Assembly (NCBI GenBank): GCA_965651935.1
Contig: CBFGTC010000001.1
Coordinates: 367,923-431,922, forward strand
Origin: JAFEDN01 sp965651935
Lineage (GTDB): Bacteria > Pseudomonadota > Gammaproteobacteria > Coxiellales > Coxiellaceae
Reading direction: 5' to 3'
Length of the DNA stretch: 64,000 nucleotides
The stretch's first letter is position 1. Every line of letters starts with the position of its first letter. Made by a program: the position numbers and the translations under genes. The notes beneath the pieces were generated by a model. The model worked only from the letters and a program-made list of their open reading frames with translations, did no database searches and was not told the origin of the DNA. This document shows positions 1 to 8,763 of this stretch, piece by piece.

Positions 1-693
1 TTAGCGCCGCAAAAACTACTAGTAACGGGCAATATTAAGTTTGATATTGAGATTCCGGCGGATTTAACTATTAGAGCTCAAACTCTCCGGCAACAATGGG
101 GTGAGTCGCGCCCTGTTTGGGTTGCCGCTAGCACTCACGAAGGAGAGGAAAGCGTTTTATTGGAAGCTTTAAAAAAAGTGCGAACTTTTTTCCCCGATCT
201 ATTATTTATTCTGATTCCTCGCCACCCGGAACGATTTACCAAAGTAAGGCAGTTGTGTGCGCAATCCGGATTTAAAGTCGCCGTGCGCAGTCAAAAAGAG
301 TCCATTACCGCCGCCACCGAAATTTTGCTCGGTGACACCCTAGGCGAGTTGATGTTGTTTTATGCCGCTGCGGATATCGCCTTTGTGGGCGGCAGTTTGG
401 TAGAGGTGGGAGGGCACAATTTCATAGAGCCTGCTATTTTAGGCGTGGCAATTGTGACAGGTCCGCATTTACATAATTTTGCGGACATCAGTCGGCTTTT
501 AGTAGAAGCTGAAGCGGCAAAAGTGGTAAAAGAAGCGGATTCACTCAGTAATACCGTACTAGAATGGCTGCGTGATCCCATTAAGAAAATCCAAGTTGGT
601 GAAAAAGGCCGCCAAGCGGTACTGGCTAACACCGGGGCGCTCACTAAACACCTGAGTTGGATTGCCGCCACCATGCTTTCACAAAAAAGTTGA
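1..693 (+). CDS. waaA: 3-deoxy-D-manno-octulosonic acid (Kdo) transferase, 3' part
   Basis: The open frame enters from the left edge with no start in view and ends at a TGA. It is the C-terminal half of WaaA (KdtA), the inner-membrane GT-B glycosyltransferase that adds Kdo from CMP-Kdo to lipid A precursor. Visible family signatures are VTGNIKFD near the left edge, WVAASTHEGEE, LIPRHPERF, and the donor-binding stretch running from LGDTLGEL through FVGGSL to GGHNFIEPA. About 230 of the usual 420 residues are present. An efflux gene begins 5 nt after the stop, so the two may be co-transcribed. The other LPS core genes of the window lie at 57-63 kb. Family is confident; only the 5' truncation limits the call. 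Confidence 0.93.
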   Translation, partial: LAPQKLLVTGNIKFDIEIPADLTIRAQTLRQQWGESRPVWVAASTHEGEESVLLEALKKVRTFFPDLLFILIPRHPERFTKVRQLCAQSGFKVAVRSQKESITAATEILLGDTLGELMLFYAAADIAFVGGSLVEVGGHNFIEPAILGVAIVTGPHLHNFADISRLLVEAEAAKVVKEADSLSNTVLEWLRDPIKKIQVGEKGRQAVLANTGALTKHLSWIAATMLSQKS

Positions 694-698
694 ATGGA

Positions 699-2186
699 AT
701 GGTATGCTATAAAAGGATTTTGTGGACTTTGATCATGCTCTTGCCTGGATGTATGGTAGGACCTGATTTCCAATCCCCACCCTCTGCCCCTGTCAAAAGA
801 TTTACCCAAAAACCTTTGCCACCCAAAACCGTGAGTGCTCCCAGCCCTGCCGGACATTCACAAAATTTCATTATGGCTCGTGACCTCCCTGCAGATTGGT
901 GGACTATATTTCATTCCTCCGCATTAAATGCGCTAGTTGTTAAAGGCATCCAAGGCAGTCCTGACTTGGAAGCCGCGCACGCCGCTTTACGCCAGGCATG
1001 GCAAAATTGGCGTGCAGAAGAAGGCCAAATGTTTCCTGCTATCAGTTTATCCGCTGGGGCGCAGCGTCAAAGATTTTCTAGCGCCGAATTTGGAGTCCCA
1101 AATTCTCCAGCAACCACATTTAATTTATACAACGCCACGGTGAATGTGTCTTACACATTGGATTTATTTGGCGGAATACGCCGTCAAATTGAAGCGTTAG
1201 CAGCGCAAGTGGATTATCAGCGCTATGAATGGGATGCCACTTATTTGACGCTTACGGCAAATATTGTAACCACCGCTATCACCGAAGCGTCATTAAGAAG
1301 TCAAATTGCGGCGACACAGTCTTTAATTTATGAGCAAGAACAAGCATTGGCATTGACTCGTAAACAATATCATTTGGGTGCGGTTTCAGCAGCAGCAGTG
1401 CTCACTCAAGCTACCGAATTAGCTCAGACTCGCGCAACGCTACCGTCTTTAGAAAAAAATTTGGCGCAAAATCGCAATGCTTTAGCGGCATTGGTAGGGT
1501 GTTTGCCGGAGGAGTTCACGTTTCCAGAATTTCATTTGCGGGATTTGCATTTGCCGAATGAAATCCCACTAACGTTACCGTCCAATTTAGTTAACCAAAG
1601 ACCGGATATCCAAGCTGCCGAGGCGCTATTACATGCCGCCAGTGCGCAAATCGGTGTAGCAACAGCCAATATGCTCCCGCAAATTACTTTAAGTTCGTAT
1701 TATGGTTTTATTAGCACTGAATTAAAAAATTTCTTCTCCAGCGCCAATAGTATTTGGAGTGTTGGCGCCCAATTGTTGCAGCCGGTTTTTCAAGGGGAGG
1801 CTTTGGTTTCGCAACGCCGTGCTGCAATTGCTGCTTATGATAAAGCGTCAGCCCAATATCGCTACACGGTGATTTTAGCATTTAAAAACGTGGCCGATAC
1901 GCTAAATGCGCTGACTATTGACGCTAAAATTTTACGTGATTATGCTCAAGCTGAGAAAACGGCGCGCGCCAATTGGCGGCTAGTTCAAAATCAGTATCGG
2001 CTGGGTGCGGTAAGTTATCTTAATTTACTCATTGCTGAGCAGGAGTATCAACGCGCGCGCATTAATCGTATCCAAGCCCAGGCCGCCCGTTTCAGTGATA
2101 CTGCCGCCCTCTATCATGCTTTAGGCGGTGGTTGGTGGCACGTTGAAATTTCCCTGGCCCGTCCAGCGCCGTTGACTGGAAATTAG
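699..2186 (+). CDS. RND efflux outer-membrane factor lipoprotein (OprM/NodT family)
   Basis: Outer-membrane channel subunit of a tripartite efflux pump. I place the start at ATG 699, because it gives a short lipoprotein signal peptide with a lipobox ending LLPGC (Cys18), followed by VGPDFQ, the usual mature start of NodT/OprM lipoproteins. The protein is about 495 residues, normal for the family. It shows the duplicated alpha-helical barrel repeats, including SYTLDLFGGIRRQ and LVNQRPDIQAAEALL. It follows waaA by 5 nt with no strong ribosome site, so it may depend on re-initiation. The fusion protein and pump genes lie downstream, separated from it by a carbonic anhydrase gene. The family is certain; the exported substrates are unknown. 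Confidence 0.9.
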   Translation: MVCYKRILWTLIMLLPGCMVGPDFQSPPSAPVKRFTQKPLPPKTVSAPSPAGHSQNFIMARDLPADWWTIFHSSALNALVVKGIQGSPDLEAAHAALRQAWQNWRAEEGQMFPAISLSAGAQRQRFSSAEFGVPNSPATTFNLYNATVNVSYTLDLFGGIRRQIEALAAQVDYQRYEWDATYLTLTANIVTTAITEASLRSQIAATQSLIYEQEQALALTRKQYHLGAVSAAAVLTQATELAQTRATLPSLEKNLAQNRNALAALVGCLPEEFTFPEFHLRDLHLPNEIPLTLPSNLVNQRPDIQAAEALLHAASAQIGVATANMLPQITLSSYYGFISTELKNFFSSANSIWSVGAQLLQPVFQGEALVSQRRAAIAAYDKASAQYRYTVILAFKNVADTLNALTIDAKILRDYAQAEKTARANWRLVQNQYRLGAVSYLNLLIAEQEYQRARINRIQAQAARFSDTAALYHALGGGWWHVEISLARPAPLTGN

Positions 2187-2206
2187 TAAACCTTTTAGAA
2201 TGGGCT

Positions 2207-2809
2207 ATGGAAAAATCTTTAAGCAAAATTTTACACGGCTATGAAAACTTCCGGAAAAAGTACGCTTCCGGCGATAATAGCATTATGCATTTTCTCTCAA
2301 GCAATGGCCAGCAACCGCAAATCATGGTTTTATCATGTTGCGACTCACGAGTCGATCCCGCTCTCATCTTGCAATGCGATCCCGGTGATCTATTTGTGCT
2401 ACGCAATGTGGCAAACATCGTTCCTCCTTATGAAAGAGATGAGGCTCATCATGGTACCAGTGCGGCATTGGAATTCGGTATCTGTTTTTTAAAGGTAAAA
2501 CATTTGATATTGCTGGGACATAGTCAATGTGGGGGAATTCAATTATTATTAAATGAAAAGGAAAATACGCCCAATGATTTTATCAGTAAATGGATGTCTT
2601 TAATTAAAAAACATAGGCATGATGCTTTCGATGCGGATGCTTTCACTCAATTAGCCTTACAACAATCACGACAAAATTGTTTAACTTTTCCGTGGATAAA
2701 AAGCCGAGTGCAGGAGAATCAATTGCAAATACATTTGTGGTTTTTCGACGTTAAAAAAGGCCAAATATTAACTTATCAGGAAAATCAAAAGGAGTATCTG
2801 CCACTTTAG
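2207..2809 (+). CDS. Beta-class carbonic anhydrase
   Basis: Cytoplasmic zinc enzyme interconverting CO2 and bicarbonate. The beta-class zinc site is complete: Cys45-Asp46-Ser-Arg48 in CCDSRVDP, and His105/Cys108 in GHSQCGG. The flanking VLRNVANIVPP and HHGTSAALEF blocks are typical. Length is 200 residues, as in bacterial beta-CAs. The gene sits 20 nt after the outer-membrane factor and 24 nt before the membrane fusion gene, all on one strand, so it appears to be part of the efflux transcription unit. That position is odd, because carbonic anhydrases have no known role in RND pumps. Functional call is firm; the reason for the placement is unknown. Confidence 0.95.
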   Translation: MEKSLSKILHGYENFRKKYASGDNSIMHFLSSNGQQPQIMVLSCCDSRVDPALILQCDPGDLFVLRNVANIVPPYERDEAHHGTSAALEFGICFLKVKHLILLGHSQCGGIQLLLNEKENTPNDFISKWMSLIKKHRHDAFDADAFTQLALQQSRQNCLTFPWIKSRVQENQLQIHLWFFDVKKGQILTYQENQKEYLPL

Positions 2810-2833
2810 CTATCCCCCTCTAGAGGAAAATTC

Positions 2834-3967
2834 ATGCAAGACAAAAGGATTTGGAGACGCATGCTGGCGATGATTATCCTAGTGGTGGGTTTTTTTTTAT
2901 TAATTTTCGCCTTCAAATTTTATATGGGTTATCGATTTGGCAAGGCCATGCAGGCTAACCAAAATCCTCCCTCTACGGTTACCTCAGCGATAGCAACCTA
3001 CCAAGCTTGGCCGCAGCAATTGCGGGCAACCGGTAGCTTTAGAGCAGTATTAGGTATTGACGTGACCAGTGAAATTGGTGGGCTGGTAAGAGCCATAAAG
3101 TTTCGCCATGGCCAAATGGTGAAAAAAAATCAGTTACTGGTGGTGCTCAATCCGGATACGGAGAAAGCCATGTTACACGTTTATCAAGCTCAAGCGCGGA
3201 TAGCAAAAATTACCTACAATCGGGATAAAGCTCAATACGCCGTGCATGCTGTCAGCCAGCAGCAAGTGCAAAATGATTACGCCACTTTAAAAGTGGCACA
3301 ATCGCAAATCGAACGCGAGCAATCATTGATTAATAAAAAAATGATTCGCGCTCCTTTTGCGGGTAAAGTAGGGATCACAGCAATAAACCCTGGTGATTAT
3401 ATTAATCCGGGTAATAAAATTGTTAGTTTGCAAGCGCTAAACCCCATTTACGTTGAATTTACTCTGCCGCAGCAAAATATACCGCTGCTTAAGGTAGGGC
3501 AAAAAATCCAGTTAACCACCAATGTGTTTCCTAACGAAATTTTTTACGGCAACGTCAACGCCATTAATCCGATCGTAGATCAAACCACCCGCAACGTGGC
3601 GGTGGAAGCGGTAATAAAAAATCCCCAGCAAAAACTATTGCCGGGAATTTTTGCTGATGTATTAATTACATTTGCGCTGCCTAAACCGCAGTTGACCATC
3701 CCGATCACGGCGGTCAGTTTTAACTCTTATGGCCAAATCGTTTTTATCATTCAAGGTAAAAAAGAATTGAGTGTGCAACAAGTCTTTGTCAAAGTAGGCG
3801 AAACCCGTGGAGATTTAGTCAGTATTTTGTCTGGGTTGAAAACCGGTGATATGGTAGTGACAAGCGGCCAGATGAAATTAAAAAATGGCAGTAAAGTGGT
3901 CATCAACAATCAAGTGACCCCCAGCGCTAATCCTAATCCTAATCCTGATGTGGGTAATGAACAATAG
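2834..3967 (+). CDS. RND efflux periplasmic membrane fusion protein (HlyD/AcrA type)
   Basis: Adaptor linking the inner-membrane pump to the outer-membrane channel. One N-terminal transmembrane segment (about residues 10-30, MIILVVGFFLLIFAF) anchors it, with no lipobox. The body has the lipoyl/barrel-sandwich halves split by a short coiled hairpin, and includes the signature IRAPFAGKVGITAINPGDY and the beta-barrel block YVEFTLPQQNI. Length is 377 residues, resembling the MexH-like subgroup. A GAGG ribosome site precedes ATG 2834. The C-terminus ends in a short Asn-Pro repeat encoded by a small tandem repeat near 3930-3947. The pump gene overlaps the last 11 nt, which suggests coupled translation. 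Confidence 0.93.
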   Translation: MQDKRIWRRMLAMIILVVGFFLLIFAFKFYMGYRFGKAMQANQNPPSTVTSAIATYQAWPQQLRATGSFRAVLGIDVTSEIGGLVRAIKFRHGQMVKKNQLLVVLNPDTEKAMLHVYQAQARIAKITYNRDKAQYAVHAVSQQQVQNDYATLKVAQSQIEREQSLINKKMIRAPFAGKVGITAINPGDYINPGNKIVSLQALNPIYVEFTLPQQNIPLLKVGQKIQLTTNVFPNEIFYGNVNAINPIVDQTTRNVAVEAVIKNPQQKLLPGIFADVLITFALPKPQLTIPITAVSFNSYGQIVFIIQGKKELSVQQVFVKVGETRGDLVSILSGLKTGDMVVTSGQMKLKNGSKVVINNQVTPSANPNPNPDVGNEQ

Positions 3968-6900
3968 AATCACCGATCTTTTTATCCGTCGCCCAGTTTT
4001 GGCGTGTGTCGTTAGTCTATTAATTTTAGTTTTGGGCCTGCGTTCTATTTTTTCATTACCGATTAGACAATTTCCTTTCACAGAAAATGCCATCATTAAA
4101 GTGACCACTTATTTTATTGGGGCTGAACCTGAAGTGATTGCGGGGTTTATCACAACTCCCTTGGAAAATTCTATTGCCCAAGCGGGCGGCATTGATTACA
4201 TGACTTCGATTAGTACCCAAAGCGTGAGTACCATCAACGTTAAATTATTATTGAATTATGATTCTAATGCGGCTTTAAGCGATATTAATAGCAAAATCAA
4301 TGCCGTGTTATATCAATTACCGCCAGCATCACAACCGCCAGCTATTACCATTACTATAGGTGAAAGTATTGATTCTATGTATATTGCTTTTTATAGCAAT
4401 GTGCTCGCGAACAATCAAATATCCGATTATTTGATTCGGACTGTGCAACCCAAATTGCAGTCAGTGAATGGGGTGCAAAAAGCCGAAATATTGGGTTCGC
4501 AGCCTATGGCCATGCGAATATGGTTAAATCCTTTGAAAATGGCAGCTTTGCAAGTTTCTGCTGCCGACGTGAGTGCGGCTCTGGCGGGCAATGATTTTAT
4601 TTCAGCCAGCGGTCGCACCGATGGCAATATGATGACAGTCAATCTCACGGCGACTACCAGTCTGCATTCAGTAGAAGATTTTGAAAATTTAATTATTCGA
4701 ACTAAAGGAAACAGTATTGTCAGAATTCGGGATATCGGCGCTGTGACTTTGGGGGCGCAGAATTACAATAGTTCAGTCAGTTTCGATAATACGGATGCCG
4801 TTTATCTAGGCATTCAAGTGGCGCCAAAAGCCAATCTATTAAGCGTTATCAAAGAAATCAAGCAGATTTTTCCGAGTATTCAAGCAGAACTGCCACAGGG
4901 TTTGAAGGGTAAAATTGTTTATGATGCGACTGCTTACGTCCATAGTTCTATTGTCGAAGTCATTAAATCACTAGTAGAAGCGCTATTAATTGTAACCTTG
5001 GTTATATTTTTATTTCTGGGGTCGTTCCGTTCAGTGTTAATTCCGAGTTTGGCTATTCCGCTTTCGCTCATTGGGACTTTTTTGATAATGCTATTTTTTC
5101 ATTTCTCCATCAATTTACTGACTTTATTGGCTTTAGTATTGGCGATTGGTTTAGTGGTGGATGACGCGATAATCGTTGTCGAAAATATCGAGCGTCATAT
5201 GGAAAATGGCATGAAACCTTTTGAAGCGGCGATAGTGGGGGCGAGAGAATTGGCTCATCCGATTATCGCCATCACCGTTATTTTGATTGCGGTGTATTTG
5301 CCAATAGGATTTATGGGTGGCTTAACCGGTGCGTTATTTACTGAATTTGCCTTCACTCTTGCGGGAGCGGTAACCTTATCGGCCATTATCGCTTTGACGC
5401 TCTCGCCGATGATGAGTTCCAGAATGCTCAAACCGAAATCTCAGTTTGATCGCCGTTTTTTCTCCGTATTTTTGGATCAAAAATTTGGGGCACTTCGGCA
5501 GAATTATGTAAGATATTTGCAGCATTCGCTGAATAATTTGCCGGTGACCATAGTTTTTGCAGGGTTGATTCTAGTGGCGATTTATTTTTTATATGCCACT
5601 TCTCAATCGGAATTGGCTCCAGCGGAAGATCAGGGCGTGGTTCTTACTCAGCTTACTGCCGGACCGAATGCCTCATTGGGTCAAACTCAGTTGTTCTCCA
5701 AGCAAATGGTTCGTCAATTTTTGAGTTGGCCGGAAGTGGCGCATACGTTTGAGATAGTTGGCGACAGTGGATTTAATTCCGCCATCGTCGGTGGTGTATT
5801 AAAACCTTGGGATCAGCGCCGTAAAACCGAAATGGAATTAATTCCGCAGACGCAAAAAGCGCTTAATCATATCGCCGGTGTCAAAGCTGCGGCGTTTCAA
5901 TTGCCGCCATTGCCGGGAGGGGGAGATGGATTGCCAGTGCAATTCGTGATTCAAACCGCCAATCCGTATGATTCGTTGAATGACATATCTGAAAATATCA
6001 TTAAAGAAGCCTATAAATCCGGTCAGTTTTTATATTTGGATAGCGATTTAAAACTGGATAAACAAGAAGTTATCCTCGATTTAGATCGCGATAAAATTTC
6101 CCAGATGGGTTTGACTATGCAGCAAGTCGGTAATGTTTTGTCTGCAAGTTTAAGTGAAAATTTTATAAATTATTTCAGTATGGACGGGCGTTCCTATCAA
6201 GTTATCCCGGAAACGTCTCGTCGTGAGCGCTTAAACTATAATCAATTATTGAATTATTATATTCGCACTTCGCAAGGTATGGTGCCATTGTCGACTATTA
6301 TTAAATTTAGAAGCCGGGTAGCCCCGGAAAGTATTCATCATTTTCAACAAATGAATTCAGCTACTATTTCAGCGATTATGACGCCCGGAGTCACTCAAAG
6401 GCAAGCGTTAAACACATTAAATAATATCGCGCAGCGTTTTTTATCCCCTGATTATATGGTGAATTATGCCGCGCAGTCCCGTCAGTATATTCAGGAAGGG
6501 AGTGCGTTAATACTGACCTTTTTCTTTGCCTTAATTATTATTTATTTATCTTTGGCGGCGTTATTTGAAAGTTTTCGTGACCCTTTTATCGTTCTCATTA
6601 GTGTGCCTATGTCGATATGTGGAGCCATGATTTTTGTTAGTCTGGGTGTTGGCGGAGTCAGTTTAAATATTTATACCGAAGTGGGGTTAGTGACTTTAAT
6701 TGGATTAATCAGTAAACACGGTATTTTGATTGTGCAATTTGCCAATGACACTCAAAGGGAGGGGAAAAGCAAACGTGAAGCAATAGAAATTGCGGCTGGA
6801 ATTCGCTTGCGTCCTATTTTGATGACCACTGCGGCGATGGTATTGGGAGTGATTCCATTAATTTTGGCCAATGGCGCGGGGGCGGCGAGTCGATTCAATA

Positions 6901-7040
6901 TCGGCTTAGTGATTGCAAGCGGAATTTCCATAGGAACTATGTTTACTTTATTCGTGGTCCCGGCCATGTACTTATTATTGGCAGACGATTTGCAGGGAAA
7001 ACTGGCAGAATCCCATTTTCGACAAATCCCCAAAATTTAA
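3957..7040 (+). CDS. RND-family inner-membrane efflux pump (AcrB/MexI type)
   Basis: Proton-driven export pump of about 1027 residues with the usual 12 transmembrane helices and two large periplasmic loops. ATG 3957 is chosen over 3948 because it gives the conserved start MNNRITDLFIRRPV. The paired proton-relay aspartates of TM4 are present in LVVDDAIIVVENIERH, and the TM10 lysine is present in GLISKHGILIVQFAND. Both halves are complete and there is no frameshift. It overlaps the fusion-protein gene by 11 nt and ends the operon, facing tolC. It belongs to the hydrophobe/amphiphile efflux group; substrate specificity cannot be read from the sequence. Confidence 0.95.
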   Translation: MNNRITDLFIRRPVLACVVSLLILVLGLRSIFSLPIRQFPFTENAIIKVTTYFIGAEPEVIAGFITTPLENSIAQAGGIDYMTSISTQSVSTINVKLLLNYDSNAALSDINSKINAVLYQLPPASQPPAITITIGESIDSMYIAFYSNVLANNQISDYLIRTVQPKLQSVNGVQKAEILGSQPMAMRIWLNPLKMAALQVSAADVSAALAGNDFISASGRTDGNMMTVNLTATTSLHSVEDFENLIIRTKGNSIVRIRDIGAVTLGAQNYNSSVSFDNTDAVYLGIQVAPKANLLSVIKEIKQIFPSIQAELPQGLKGKIVYDATAYVHSSIVEVIKSLVEALLIVTLVIFLFLGSFRSVLIPSLAIPLSLIGTFLIMLFFHFSINLLTLLALVLAIGLVVDDAIIVVENIERHMENGMKPFEAAIVGARELAHPIIAITVILIAVYLPIGFMGGLTGALFTEFAFTLAGAVTLSAIIALTLSPMMSSRMLKPKSQFDRRFFSVFLDQKFGALRQNYVRYLQHSLNNLPVTIVFAGLILVAIYFLYATSQSELAPAEDQGVVLTQLTAGPNASLGQTQLFSKQMVRQFLSWPEVAHTFEIVGDSGFNSAIVGGVLKPWDQRRKTEMELIPQTQKALNHIAGVKAAAFQLPPLPGGGDGLPVQFVIQTANPYDSLNDISENIIKEAYKSGQFLYLDSDLKLDKQEVILDLDRDKISQMGLTMQQVGNVLSASLSENFINYFSMDGRSYQVIPETSRRERLNYNQLLNYYIRTSQGMVPLSTIIKFRSRVAPESIHHFQQMNSATISAIMTPGVTQRQALNTLNNIAQRFLSPDYMVNYAAQSRQYIQEGSALILTFFFALIIIYLSLAALFESFRDPFIVLISVPMSICGAMIFVSLGVGGVSLNIYTEVGLVTLIGLISKHGILIVQFANDTQREGKSKREAIEIAAGIRLRPILMTTAAMVLGVIPLILANGAGAASRFNIGLVIASGISIGTMFTLFVVPAMYLLLADDLQGKLAESHFRQIPKI

Positions 7041-7042
7041 AA

Positions 7043-7174
7043 ATTTTTGCTAATTATGTCTATATACTTGATGGGAAAAACCATGAAGTCGATTTAGTGC
7101 TGACATTGGGTGAACACATATTATGTTATTGGTTGGGAAAATTTGAATCCCAAAAAACTTTTCTTCATCCCTAG
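7043..7174 (+). pseudogene. Possible remnant of a DUF4143-type ATPase C-terminus
   Basis: Between the convergent pump and tolC genes an open stretch of 43 codons, with no plausible start, reads coding-like text such as YVYILDGKNHEVDLVLTLGE before a TAG. The hEVDxVL pattern resembles the C-terminal nuclease-like part of DUF4143/AAA ATPases. This is a weak resemblance recognised by eye; the stretch may be chance. Confidence 0.2.
7133..7153 (+). terminator. Weak hairpin between the convergent pump and tolC genes
   Basis: TTGGGA (7133-7138) and TCCCAA (7148-7153) form a 6-bp stem with a 9-nt loop, followed by AAAACTTTTCTT on the + strand. It could end the efflux operon, but the U-run is broken, so confidence is low. 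Confidence 0.3.
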
Positions 7175-7183
7175 CTTCATCAT

Positions 7184-8722
7184 TTAAGTTGTACGATGCG
7201 AAGCGCTGCCATTCGCTGGGGGTTTGCCGTTGATGACGGGGGGAGGCGGGAGCTCAGGAATTTGTGCTGGTGGAGTGGAGTTAACTTTCGCTGAGGGTGG
7301 TTGGCGCTCCTCTTTGGTTTGCGATTCTTTAGAAAGTCTTTTTGCCGCTTCTAAATCAATTGGTTTGGTTAGCCAAGAATTTAATGTCACTATGTCAGGC
7401 CCGTTGAGGATGCCCGCGTATTGCTTTAAAGCCACATAATTATTGATATAAGCATATTGGTCAATGGCAAATGACTGCTGGCTTTGGTATAACTGAGTGG
7501 TATCGTTTAAAACATCTAACAAAGTCCGAGTGCCTACCTTGTAAGCTGAGCGCACAGAAGCTAAAGCGCTAGCCGCCGATTTGATGGACAGCTCATCCGC
7601 CTCGATTTGGGCGGCGTAAGAATTCACCCCTAAAAATGCTTGGCGAGTAGCGCCGACCACTTGTTGGTACACAGTCTGTTCCTTAGCGCTGGCGCTGGCG
7701 TATTGGAAACGCGCTTGCCGAGTTTGCGCAATAGTGCTGCCCCCTGAAAAGAAATTATAGTTCATGCCTATCCCAAACGTAGTAAGCTGTTGCACTAAAG
7801 TCCGGCTTTCTTCACCTGGGATTAAGATTAAATCCCGGTCATATTGGCGCAGGTCGGAAAAAGAACCTTGAAATCCTATGGTGGGATAAAAACTGGAAGA
7901 TTGAACCCCGATATTGGCTTTCATGGCCTCCGCATTAAAATGCTGAGCCTGTAATTGATAATTTTGTTTAGCAGAAGTTTGCGCCCAAACATCAATGTTA
8001 TTGGGTGAAGGGGCGACTAAAGGAATGCCTTTGTCACTTAAACCATCCAATACTTGATAATAACGTCCGGTAATCTGTTGCAACACTTCTTGACTGTCAG
8101 CCAGTTGATTAATATTAGCTAGCTCGCGAGCTTGAGCTTGATCGTAACGAGCTTGAGCATCATAAACATCGGTAATAGGAACTAAGCCCACGTCGTATTT
8201 TTGTTTGGCAGTGTCATACTCTTCCGCAAAAGCCGCCTTGTTAGCGCGGGTAAAACGTAACATATCATAAGCTTGCAACACACTTAAATAAGCTCTGACG
8301 GTTCGAGTGATTAAATCTTGTTGCGCATAGTAATAATTGGCGGTAGCCGCTTTAACCCCGGCTTTTGCTTCGCGCAGAGTATCCCAAAGAGCAAAGTTAA
8401 AAATGGGTTGGCTTAGAGTCAATGAAAAACTGCTGCTAAAATAAGGATCGTTGGTGGCGAAAGCAGCATCTTCAGTATAATTAGGAATATTGTAAGCCCC
8501 CCCGGCAGTGAGTGCTAATGCAGGGAGTAGATAAGATTGGGCGATGGGAATATTTTGCTGAGCCGCAAGCCAATCCGCTTGGGCTTGTTTATAAGTAGAA
8601 TCATTGGCCAGGGCATCGCGATAAACGTCCAGCAAATTTTCTGCATAGCCATTCAGGACCACTCCGCTGAGGATACCACAAGAGACAATCACCACTTGTA
8701 ATTTCTTTAATTTAACGGCCAT
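7184..8722 (-). CDS. tolC: TolC-family outer-membrane channel
   Basis: Outer-membrane exit duct for type I secretion and RND pumps. The N-terminus has a Sec signal peptide (about 28 residues, cleavage expected after NGYA), then ENLLDVYRDAL, the standard TolC mature start. The two repeat halves, including NYNFFSGGST and KVGTRTLLDVLNDT, are intact. Length is 512 residues with a proline-rich tail, slightly longer than E. coli TolC (493). No lipobox is present, unlike the NodT-type factor at 699. A GAGGGT ribosome site precedes the ATG, and a TATACT hexamer lies a little further upstream. It ends facing the RND operon but has its own promoter region next to hemL. Confidence 0.92.
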   Translation of the reverse strand: MAVKLKKLQVVIVSCGILSGVVLNGYAENLLDVYRDALANDSTYKQAQADWLAAQQNIPIAQSYLLPALALTAGGAYNIPNYTEDAAFATNDPYFSSSFSLTLSQPIFNFALWDTLREAKAGVKAATANYYYAQQDLITRTVRAYLSVLQAYDMLRFTRANKAAFAEEYDTAKQKYDVGLVPITDVYDAQARYDQAQARELANINQLADSQEVLQQITGRYYQVLDGLSDKGIPLVAPSPNNIDVWAQTSAKQNYQLQAQHFNAEAMKANIGVQSSSFYPTIGFQGSFSDLRQYDRDLILIPGEESRTLVQQLTTFGIGMNYNFFSGGSTIAQTRQARFQYASASAKEQTVYQQVVGATRQAFLGVNSYAAQIEADELSIKSAASALASVRSAYKVGTRTLLDVLNDTTQLYQSQQSFAIDQYAYINNYVALKQYAGILNGPDIVTLNSWLTKPIDLEAAKRLSKESQTKEERQPPSAKVNSTPPAQIPELPPPPVINGKPPANGSASHRTT

Positions 8723-8763
8723 ACGCTACCCTCAAAATTGAGCAGATAGTATAACATAGGCGC

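Noticed and set aside
360..857. Minus-strand open frame across waaA and the outer-membrane factor gene
   Set aside because: It lies antisense to two strongly recognised genes and its own protein has no family features; it is a shadow frame.
3930..3948. Short tandem repeat (AATCCT) as a phase-variable tract
   Set aside because: Only about three copies of a 6-bp unit; it encodes an Asn-Pro tail in frame, and a change in copy number would not shift the frame.
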